Source: JBQCEE01 sp051960575
GTDB taxonomy: Bacteria > Actinomycetota > Actinomycetes > Mycobacteriales > Jatrophihabitantaceae
Assembly (NCBI RefSeq): GCF_051960575.1
Contig: NZ_JBQCEE010000326.1
Coordinates: 1-38,882, forward strand
DNA length: 38,882 nucleotides
Reading direction: 5' to 3'
The notes beneath the pieces were generated by a model that ran no database searches, was not told the origin of the DNA, and saw nothing but the letters and a program-made list of their open reading frames with translations. A program made the position numbers and the translations under genes. Shown here piece after piece: positions 33,836-38,882 of this stretch (the stretch's first letter is position 1; each line of letters opens with the position of its first letter).

Positions 33836-34216
33836 TCATGCGGCCACCTCGCTGCTTCCGGTGGTGCTGTCGGTCTTGCGCGGGCGTCCGCGCGGGCGCT
33901 TGCGGGCGATGATCTCGCCGCGATCGAAGATCTCGCCGCCCCAGACGCCCCACGGCTCGCGCCGCTCGATGGCGCCGGCCAGGCAGACGGCCCGCGCCGG
34001 GCAACCGGCGCAGAACGACTTGGCCTGCTCGAGCTCGGCCGGGGTCTCGGCGAACCAGAGCTCGGCGTCCTCGACGCGACAGGGCAGATCGTCGGGGCAG
34101 TCCTTGGCCAGCGGGTCGAAACCGTCCCACGTGCCGTCCGACAACCCGTCGGTCCCGAGCGCCGTTGCGAACAACCCGTCGAAGGACGGGCTCTCGATGG
34201 CGAATCCGGTCGACAT
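33836..34216 (-). CDS. whiB7: WhiB7-type redox-sensitive transcription factor
   Basis: 126 residues. The WhiB iron-sulfur site is formed by C46 and C69-x2-C72-x5-C78 (an extra C40 is also present). The beta-turn motif GVWGGE is at 90-95, and the AT-hook RGRPRK at 109-114 follows a basic stretch; the AT-hook is the WhiB7 signature. WhiB7 binds the main sigma factor and AT-rich DNA upstream of -35 boxes to switch on intrinsic antibiotic resistance genes. ATG 34216 has an AAGGAGGTGA site 8 bases upstream. It is controlled by an unusually long leader with an upstream ORF and terminator hairpin. Synteny with the ABC1 kinase supports the assignment. Confidence 0.93.
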   Translation of the reverse strand: MSTGFAIESPSFDGLFATALGTDGLSDGTWDGFDPLAKDCPDDLPCRVEDAELWFAETPAELEQAKSFCAGCPARAVCLAGAIERREPWGVWGGEIFDRGEIIARKRPRGRPRKTDSTTGSSEVAA

Positions 34217-34246
34217 GTCGCCGGTCACCTCCTTCTCCTTGCGGTG

Positions 34247-34271
34247 TCCGTCCGGTGTCCTGCCGGACGGA
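34247..34271 (-). other. Second hairpin in the whiB7 leader
   Basis: TCCGTCCGG (34247-34255) and CCGGACGGA (34263-34271) form a perfect 9-base stem with a 7-base loop. No T-tract follows on the minus strand, so it is more likely a regulatory or ribosome-access structure than a terminator. Confidence 0.5.
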
Positions 34272-34300
34272 GCGATGGGTGCTGGTGATGGATGCTGGAG

Positions 34301-34343
34301 AAACGACGAGGCCGCGGTTCCCTGGTGGGGAGCCGCGGCCTCG
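34301..34343 (-). terminator. Attenuator-like terminator hairpin in whiB7 leader
   Basis: CGAGGCCGCGG (34307-34317) pairs with CCGCGGCCTCG (34333-34343), and four more pairs extend the stem inward after one C-A mismatch. On the minus strand it is followed by TCGTTTCTCC (34306 down). It lies between the upstream ORF stop and the whiB7 start, where a rho-independent terminator would act as the attenuator described for whiB7/wblC. Confidence 0.7.
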
Positions 34344-34355
34344 AGGTGCCTTGCC

Positions 34356-34376
34356 GGTGATCGGTGATCGATCACC
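34356..34376 (-). repeat. Overlapping repeats at uORF stop, alternative pairing
   Basis: GGTGATC occurs twice in tandem (34356-34362, 34363-34369) and both copies can pair with one GATCACC (34370-34376). The uORF TGA (34374-34372) lies inside the third unit. This gives two competing pairings just before the attenuator stem. Confidence 0.5.
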
Positions 34377-34647
34377 CGGTGCTACCTCGAGGTGGGCTCG
34401 CCTGCTTGACGTCGTGATCCGCCTGGACCGCTGCCGTCGGAGCCGACACCCCTGCCGTCGTCGCGATGCCCGCCGGCACGAGACCGGTGGCGTACGCGAA
34501 GGCGGCCGGGACGACGCGGGCGGCGGCGGGCACACGGGTGCCGTCGACCAGGACGCGACGCCACGTGGCGTCGAGCGTGCGGGACGGCGACATCGCCGGG
34601 CAGGCCGAGGCGGGGCGCGACGTCGGCATCAGCATGATGTTCTCCAT
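34372..34647 (-). CDS. Upstream ORF (leader peptide) of whiB7
   Basis: Ninety-one codons from ATG 34647 (GTG at 34656 is an alternative), with an AGGAGG site 8 bases upstream. The product begins MENIMLMPTSRP and is rich in Ala, Val, Pro and Arg, with no recognisable domain. It starts about 60 bases after the predicted transcript start and stops in the repeat preceding the attenuator hairpin. Known whiB7/wblC leaders carry upstream ORFs whose stalled translation prevents terminator formation; this one is longer than I would expect. Whether the whole frame or only its first codons are functional is unknown. Confidence 0.55.
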   Translation of the reverse strand: MENIMLMPTSRPASACPAMSPSRTLDATWRRVLVDGTRVPAAARVVPAAFAYATGLVPAGIATTAGVSAPTAAVQADHDVKQASPPRGSTG

Positions 34648-34712
34648 CGGGGCCACCTCCTCGTTCCTGCTCGGGCCGCGCGGGCTCGCGCGGCGTGATG
34701 TCGTGTGTCAGC

Positions 34713-34755
34713 AGGCTAGCGGGACGCTGCCACGGGCGGCAAACGAATTAAATAT
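34713..34755 (-). promoter_or_regulatory. whiB7 promoter with WhiB7-type AT-rich box
   Basis: On the minus strand: AT-rich box ATATTTAATT (34755-34746), 3 bases, -35 TTGCCG (34742-34737), an 18-base spacer and -10 TAGCCT (34718-34713). WhiB7 activates promoters with an AT-rich element three bases upstream of the -35, so this fits autoregulation. This is the most AT-rich stretch in the window apart from the terminal bases. Confidence 0.75.
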
Positions 34756-34793
34756 CCCGCCTTCGACGCGTCGACCGGAGTACAACTTCGGCC

Positions 34794-35360
34794 ATTACGA
34801 ACCGCCGCGCCATCGTCGCCACGACCGTGCTGAGCGGCCTCGCGCTCACCCTCGCCGCCTGCACCAGCAGCGCCGGCGGGTCGTCGCCCGGCGCCTCGAC
34901 CCCGGCGCCGTCGTCGTCGGCCCCACCGGCCTCGTCCGCGGTGTCGACGGCCGCGTCATCGGGTGCGTCGGGTGCGCCGTCGGCGCCCGGCCCGGACGTG
35001 ACGGCGGCGGTCACCAAGGCCTACAACGCCTTCTTCAGCCCGAAGACGGACCTGGCCGGGTCGGAGGCCGCGCTGCAGCACGGCATGCAGTTCAAGGCGA
35101 CACTCGAGGCCGAGGCGTCCTCGCAGTACGCGAACCAGGCGACGATAGCGATCACGTCGGTGACCCCGGCGTCGGCCGACGTCGCGGACGTCAAGTTCAC
35201 CCTCAAGACCTCGGGCCTGTCCCTGCCGGTCGACGGCAAGGCGGTGCGTGAGGACGGCACGTGGAAGGTTGCCGCCGTGACGTTCTGCGGCCTGCTGCAG
35301 GCCGAGGGCCACGCACCGAAACTCTGCTCCGACCCGGCGGTCGTCGGCCTGCCCGGCTGA
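34794..35360 (+). CDS. Secreted lipoprotein with apparent ATT start
   Basis: About 188 residues. From ATT 34794 the protein would read (I/M)TNRRAIVATTVLSGLALTLAAC, a complete lipoprotein signal peptide with positive n-region, hydrophobic core and lipobox LAAC. A Ser/Ala/Pro-rich linker follows, then a compact domain (TAAVTKAYNAFFSPKTDLAGS, ending with LCSDPAVVGLPG) of the small NTF2-like/LppX-unrelated type I cannot name. The only ATG/GTG/TTG start in frame is GTG 34827, which would cut off the charged n-region. There is no ATG, GTG or TTG between the upstream stop (34749) and 34827. It is divergent from the whiB7 promoter. Confidence 0.65.
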   Translation: MTNRRAIVATTVLSGLALTLAACTSSAGGSSPGASTPAPSSSAPPASSAVSTAASSGASGAPSAPGPDVTAAVTKAYNAFFSPKTDLAGSEAALQHGMQFKATLEAEASSQYANQATIAITSVTPASADVADVKFTLKTSGLSLPVDGKAVREDGTWKVAAVTFCGLLQAEGHAPKLCSDPAVVGLPG

Positions 35361-35379
35361 ACGCGCCGCGGCGCAGCGC

Positions 35380-36219
35380 TCAGATCTTCCGCGGGATGCG
35401 TAGCCCGAGCCGCAGCCCGCTGTCGACCGCCCGGGTCGGCAGGTACTGCGGCAGCCACCCCTGCAGGCGCGCGCCGCTGCCCACGAGGTAGCGGGCGCGC
35501 GGGCGCCGGGCGGTGAGCGCCTGCTCGATCGCGCCGGCCACCCCGTCGGCGGGTGAGGCCATCTTCCGCATGAGCGGGATCGCCTTCCGCATGCCCTCGA
35601 TGTGCCGGCCGTAGAGCTGCCGGTGCTCGGGCGAGATGCCGGCGATGGTCTCGTCCAGCGCGCTGTCGGCCTGCCGCCACAGATCGGTGTCGATCTGGCC
35701 CGGCTCGATGAGGCTGACCGCGATCCCCCACGGCCTGACCTCCACGCGCAGGGCGTCGGCGACGGCCTCGAGTGCGAACTTGCTGGCCGCGTACGGGCCG
35801 ATCATCGGGTTCGACACGAGGCCGCTGATGGACGAGACGAAGACGACCCGCCCCTTCGATCGGCGCAGCCGCGGCAGCACGGCCTGGGTGACGGCGACCT
35901 GGCCGACGACGTTCACCTCGAACTGGCGGCGCAGCTCGGCCAGCGGCACGGCCTCGATCGGGCCGCCGACGACGATGCCGGCGTTGTTCACGACCGCGTC
36001 GAGCCGGTCGGGCAGCCGGTCGGGCAGGGTGGCGACGTCGTCGTCACTGGTCACGTCGAGCCGGACGGCGGTGATGCGCGTCGGCGCCTCGGCGACGAGC
36101 TCGTCGCCGTCCTGGTCGCGCCGCACGCCGGCGACGACGTTCCACCCGGCGGCGGCCATGCGCAGCGACGCGGCGCGGCCGATCCCCCGCCCCGCACCGG
36201 TGATCAAGACGGTCGGCAT
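35380..36219 (-). CDS. Short-chain dehydrogenase/reductase (SDR)
   Basis: 279 residues, classical SDR. NAD(P)-binding TGAGRGIG at residues 7-14, the NNAG motif near 88, and catalytic Ser...Tyr-x3-Lys in VSSISGLVSNPMIGPYAASK. The sequence after TGAGRGIGRAASLRM contains basic residues (GVRRDQDG), favouring NADP(H). SDRs of this type reduce or oxidise ketones and alcohols; the substrate is unknown. Its C-terminus (QGWLPQYLPTRAVDSGLRLGLRIPRKI) suggests a membrane-associating tail. ATG 36219 lies 6 bases after a TAGGTT box. It is divergent from the MFS gene. Confidence 0.92.
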   Translation of the reverse strand: MPTVLITGAGRGIGRAASLRMAAAGWNVVAGVRRDQDGDELVAEAPTRITAVRLDVTSDDDVATLPDRLPDRLDAVVNNAGIVVGGPIEAVPLAELRRQFEVNVVGQVAVTQAVLPRLRRSKGRVVFVSSISGLVSNPMIGPYAASKFALEAVADALRVEVRPWGIAVSLIEPGQIDTDLWRQADSALDETIAGISPEHRQLYGRHIEGMRKAIPLMRKMASPADGVAGAIEQALTARRPRARYLVGSGARLQGWLPQYLPTRAVDSGLRLGLRIPRKI

Positions 36220-36225
36220 GCGGGC

Positions 36226-36231
36226 AACCTA
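36226..36231 (-). promoter_or_regulatory. -10 box of SDR gene, likely leaderless
   Basis: TAGGTT on the minus strand, 6 bases before ATG 36219. Confidence 0.55.
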
Positions 36232-36356
36232 TCCGGCTTCGCGACCGGCGTCCTGTCGAACGCGGGCGCCGATCCGGTGGTCCGCCTGCCGCCGTCGGGG
36301 CGGCGTGGCTGCCAGACTGGCGCCGACATCGATCTCGGTGCGAGGAGGAGCCGCGG

Positions 36357-37946
36357 GTGACCACCACGCCGATCGTGCGCCGGGGCCCGGCGCTGGCGAC
36401 GCTGCTGCTGGTGCTGTTCCTGACGTTCCTCGACACGACGATCGTCAGCGTCACGTTGGGCGACATGGAGTCCGACCTGGCCGCCGGCGTGATCCCGCTG
36501 CAGTGGGTGATCAACGCCTACGCCCTGGTGTTCGCGAGCCTGATGCTCACGCTGGGCTCGCTCGGCGACCGGTTCGGACGCCGGCGGCTCATGCTCATCG
36601 GCATCGTGATCTTCTGCGTCGGGTCGGTGCTCTGCGCCGTCGCGCCGTCGGTCGGGTGGGTGATCGCCGGACGGGCCGTCATGGGCGTCGGCGCGGCGGC
36701 GTCCGAGCCGGGCACGCTCTCGCTGATCCGCCAGCTCTACCCCGAACGCCGCGAGCGCGCCCGGGCGCTCGGCGCCTGGTCGGCGGTCTCGGGCCTGGCG
36801 CTCGCGTCCGGCCCGGTCGTCGGCGGCCTGCTCGTCGGGCTGGACGGCTGGCGGGCGGTGTTCTGGTTCAACCTGGCGCTGAGCGTGGTGCTGCTGGTCG
36901 CCGTCGTGACGACGGTGCCCGAGAGCCGCGACCCGCAGGCCGGGCGGATCGACCTCGCCGGGTTCGTCCTCGGCACCCTCGGCATCGGCGCGGTGATCTA
37001 CGCCGTCATCGCCGGCGAGAACAACGGCTACGGCACGGCCTGGGTGGTGGCGCTGTTCGTCGTCGGGGTCGCGGCGCTGGTGGCCTTCGTCCCGGTCGAG
37101 CGCCGGGTCGCCGCACCGATGCTCGACCTCGGCTACCTGCGGCGCCCGGTCGTCGCGGTGGCCCTGGTCGCCGCGTTCGCCGTCTACCTCGGCGTCTTCG
37201 CCCTCTTCTTCCTCACCGCGCTCTTCCTCGACATCGGCCTGCAGTACTCGGGCTGGAAGCTGGCCGGGGCGTTCGCGCCGATGGCGGCGGCCATCGTCGT
37301 CGGCGGGATCGTCGCGGGCCGCTGGGTCGCCCGCCGCGGCTCGCGCACGCCCATGGTCGTCGGCTGCGTGCTCGGTGCCGTCGGCATGCTCGTCGCCCGG
37401 CTCGTCGTCGGCGGACTGCACATCCCCGGCTGCGGCAAGGCCTCGACGACGGCCGGCTGCGACGGCACCTTCGGTGCGGCGTTCCCGCTGTTGCTGATCG
37501 CGATGGCGGTCGCCGGCTTCGGCTTCGGCGTCACCGTCGTGCCGCTCACGTCCGCGGTGCTCGGCCACATCCCGGCGCGGCTGTCGGGCATGGCGGCCTC
37601 GGCGACGAACACCGCCCGGCAGCTGGGCGCCGTCACGGGTGTCGCGGTGCTCGGCGCGATCGTGAACGCCTCGTTGAAGGCCGAGGTGATCAGGTCGACC
37701 GGCGGCCTGCTCATCGGCTCGCGCGGCAGCATCCTGTCGATCCTCGAGACCGGCGGCAGCGGCGACACCCTCGATCTGCGCGCCATCCCGGCGAACTACC
37801 TCGTCGCCTTCCGGCACGGGCTCGAGCTCTCGCTCGTCGTCGCGCTTGTCGTCATCGCGATCGCCGCGGTGCTCGCGGCGATCGTGCGGGAACCCGCGAG
37901 CGCCGAGGGCCAGGACGAGCCGAGCGACGCGCTCGCGACGGGGTGA
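36357..37946 (+). CDS. MFS transporter, DHA2 (14-helix) drug exporter type
   Basis: 529 residues with about 14 membrane helices. Motif A in the loop between helices 2 and 3 is GSLGDRFGRRRLMLIG, and the opening FLDTTIVSVTLGDME (helix 1, Asp in the DTTIV pattern) with LQWVINAYALVFASLML is typical of the EmrB/QacA DHA2 family, as are VSGLALASGPVVGGLLV and SATNTARQLGAVTGVA. Such proteins export drugs or toxic compounds with protons. GTG 36357 has GAGGAGG upstream. It has no WhiB7-type AT-rich box, so direct WhiB7 control is not supported. The neighbouring SDR and ArsR genes give no firm substrate hint. Confidence 0.93.
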   Translation: MTTTPIVRRGPALATLLLVLFLTFLDTTIVSVTLGDMESDLAAGVIPLQWVINAYALVFASLMLTLGSLGDRFGRRRLMLIGIVIFCVGSVLCAVAPSVGWVIAGRAVMGVGAAASEPGTLSLIRQLYPERRERARALGAWSAVSGLALASGPVVGGLLVGLDGWRAVFWFNLALSVVLLVAVVTTVPESRDPQAGRIDLAGFVLGTLGIGAVIYAVIAGENNGYGTAWVVALFVVGVAALVAFVPVERRVAAPMLDLGYLRRPVVAVALVAAFAVYLGVFALFFLTALFLDIGLQYSGWKLAGAFAPMAAAIVVGGIVAGRWVARRGSRTPMVVGCVLGAVGMLVARLVVGGLHIPGCGKASTTAGCDGTFGAAFPLLLIAMAVAGFGFGVTVVPLTSAVLGHIPARLSGMAASATNTARQLGAVTGVAVLGAIVNASLKAEVIRSTGGLLIGSRGSILSILETGGSGDTLDLRAIPANYLVAFRHGLELSLVVALVVIAIAAVLAAIVREPASAEGQDEPSDALATG

Positions 37947-38093
37947 ACGCCGTGCGCGCGGGTGTGCAGTGATCCTCACCGACTGCAGGCGTGCCCTCCC
38001 CGTCAGGCATGACCATCGAGTGCCGGCCTTGCGCTGCAACACCTGCTCGCCGTCGGATCGACCGTGACCTCCCTGCCGGCCTGCCGTCGCGAG

Positions 38094-38456
38094 TCAGCCC
38101 ACCTCGGGGACGCGGTCGGCGGCGCCGATGCGGACGTGTTCGGCGTGGTACACCGCCTCGTCCAGGAGGGCAGCGACGTGCTGGTCGAACAGCGCATAGC
38201 GGGCGGTGCGTCCGACGCGGGCGACGGTGACCATGCCCATCATCCGCAGAAGCCGTAGCTGGTGTGACACTGCGGACTGTTCCATGCCGATGGCCGTGGC
38301 GAGGTCGGTGACGGTCGCCGGCTCGTGCCGCAGGCGGGACAGGATCAGCAATCGGCTCGGCGCGACGAGCGCTTGCAGGGTCTCGGCCACTGCGGCGGCG
38401 CTGGCGGCATCGAGTTGCGCCGGTGGTGTGTCGCGCCCTTGTGGTCCGTGGCCCAT
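38094..38456 (-). CDS. ArsR/SmtB-family metal-responsive repressor
   Basis: 120 residues with the winged-helix ArsR core: LVAPSRLLILSRLRHEPATVTDLATAIGMEQSAVSHQLRLLRMMGMVTV, where SAVSHQLRLL is the recognition helix, then RTARYALFDQHVAALLDEAVYHAEH. The C-terminal DQHVAALLDEAVYHAEH carries the Asp/His set used as the alpha5 zinc site in SmtB-type sensors (D-x-H then H-x-x-E/H). It is divergent from a metal ATPase, which indicates a metal-efflux switch. ATG 38456 follows a TACCGT box by 7 bases. Confidence 0.92.
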   Translation of the reverse strand: MGHGPQGRDTPPAQLDAASAAAVAETLQALVAPSRLLILSRLRHEPATVTDLATAIGMEQSAVSHQLRLLRMMGMVTVARVGRTARYALFDQHVAALLDEAVYHAEHVRIGAADRVPEVG

Positions 38457-38463
38457 GCACGGC

Positions 38464-38469
38464 ACGGTA
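38464..38469 (-). promoter_or_regulatory. -10 box of arsR gene, likely leaderless
   Basis: TACCGT on the minus strand, 7 bases before ATG 38456. Confidence 0.5.
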
Positions 38470-38486
38470 CGCCGTGGACGGTTCGA

Positions 38487-38502
38487 ATGAACACTTGTAC
38501 AT
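38487..38502. promoter_or_regulatory. Candidate ArsR operator
   Basis: ATGAACACTTGTACAT is an imperfect 16-base palindrome (12 of 16 positions symmetric) in the gap between arsR and the ATPase, overlapping where a -35 for the ATPase promoter (-10 TACGGT, 38510-38515) would lie. Confidence 0.45.
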
Positions 38503-38521
38503 GCGTTGCTACGGTGGAGGA

Positions 38522-38882
38522 ATGGCGACCTCCGTCGACGAGCCCCGCACCTCGGCCGCTGTGGTGCGCCGCCGTCCGGGTGGGTTGTGGTCGGTGCCGG
38601 AGGTGCGTTGGGCGACGCTGGCGCTGGTGCTGTTCGCCGTCGGCGGGGTGCTGCAGTTGGCCGAGGCGCCTTCCGGTGTGTGGTGGACGGCGTACCTGTT
38701 CTGCTACGTCGCGGGTGGATGGGAGCCCGGACTGGCGGGGGTGCAGGCGCTGCGGGAGAAGACGCTCGACGTCGACCTCCTGATGGTCGTGGCCGCGGGT
38801 GGGGCCGCGGCGAAAATGCAAGTGAAAAAAAGGGGGCAGTTTTTAATAAAAATAACCACCAACCCCCCCTTTGAAACAAAAT
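38522..38882 (+). CDS. P1B-type heavy-metal ATPase, N-terminal fragment
   Basis: Only the first ~120 codons are in the window. Residues up to ~97 give a plausible P1B-type N-terminus: a short basic cytosolic tail, helix RWATLALVLFAVGGVLQLAEAP, helix GVWWTAYLFCYVAGGWEPG, then LREKTLDVDLLMVVAAGGAAA, the typical start of the membrane domain of Cd/Zn/Co ATPases. From about 38813 the reading becomes lysine/isoleucine/phenylalanine-rich and no longer matches; this is probably poor terminal sequence and not a real divergent end. ATG 38522 follows GGAGGA directly. It is divergent from arsR, so zinc, cadmium or cobalt efflux is likely. Confidence 0.75.
   Translation, partial: MATSVDEPRTSAAVVRRRPGGLWSVPEVRWATLALVLFAVGGVLQLAEAPSGVWWTAYLFCYVAGGWEPGLAGVQALREKTLDVDLLMVVAAGGAAAKMQVKKRGQFLIKITTNPPFETK
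38813..38882. other. Low-complexity AT-rich contig end, probably degraded sequence
   Basis: The final ~70 bases contain homopolymers of A, G, C and T and no longer match the ~70% GC of the window. Read in frame with the ATPase gene, the codons resemble corrupted versions of the expected GQ-x2-DGALLI stretch. Confidence 0.6.

Noticed and set aside
36232..36356. WhiB7-controlled promoter for the MFS exporter
   Set aside because: The region lacks any AT-rich run upstream of a -35; it is GC-rich throughout.
1..38882. CRISPR arrays, tRNA or rRNA genes, insertion sequences and prophage
   Set aside because: No regularly spaced repeats, cloverleaf-type sequences, transposase motifs or phage structural proteins were seen, and base composition is uniform apart from the whiB7 promoter and the contig end.

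Overview
The window is high-GC DNA (strong G/C at third codon positions, many GTG starts, TAnnnT-type -10 boxes) from a motile actinobacterium. It carries flagellar export genes, a complete mce lipid-import operon, a WhiB-family regulator with an AT-hook, UPF0182 and PPA1309 proteins, and a gene block matching the mycobacterial Rv3193c-Rv3197A (whiB7) neighbourhood. Flagella together with Mce and WhiB7 exclude Mycobacterium itself and suggest a Nocardioides-, Kineosporia- or Jatrophihabitans-like lineage. The genus cannot be fixed from sequence reading alone.

Positions 1-6904 hold the end of a flagellar operon: fliP (cut at the window edge), fliQ, fliR, flhB, a small acidic protein, flhA, an FlhF-like protein with a degenerate GTPase domain and a small membrane protein, closed by a strong terminator hairpin. 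Positions 7054-10657 hold single genes: a membrane protein, a conserved hypothetical and an SRPBCC protein on the minus strand, a MerR/B12-type (CarH-like) regulator, and a catalase-fold protein. At 10727-12400 a flavoprotein of the 3-ketosteroid dehydrogenase/fumarate reductase class is divergent from the mce operon at 12548-22131 (two YrbE/MlaE permeases, MceA-F and one Mas protein), whose genes mostly overlap by a few bases.

Positions 22159-34216 hold the conserved actinobacterial block: UPF0182 membrane protein, PPA1309 protein, PDZ-Lon protease, small membrane protein, DUF2342 zincin, YgjP-type metallopeptidase, an orphan ThiF/TOMM-type protein, an ABC1 kinase overlapping a hydroxyacid-oxoacid transhydrogenase-like dehydrogenase, a zinc-ribbon protein, and WhiB7 with a small downstream gene. 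WhiB7 has an AT-rich box three bases upstream of its -35, a long leader with an upstream ORF, and a terminator-like hairpin. This layout matches antibiotic-responsive attenuation of whiB7. A cluster of six DnaA-box-like nonamers lies at 29264-29448, far from any recognisable origin gene.

Positions 34794-38882 hold a lipoprotein with an apparent ATT start, an SDR oxidoreductase, a 14-TM MFS exporter, an ArsR repressor, and the N-terminus of a divergent P1B-type metal ATPase. The last ~70 bases of the window are AT-rich and homopolymeric and look like a degraded contig end. No tRNA, rRNA, CRISPR array, transposase or prophage gene was seen.
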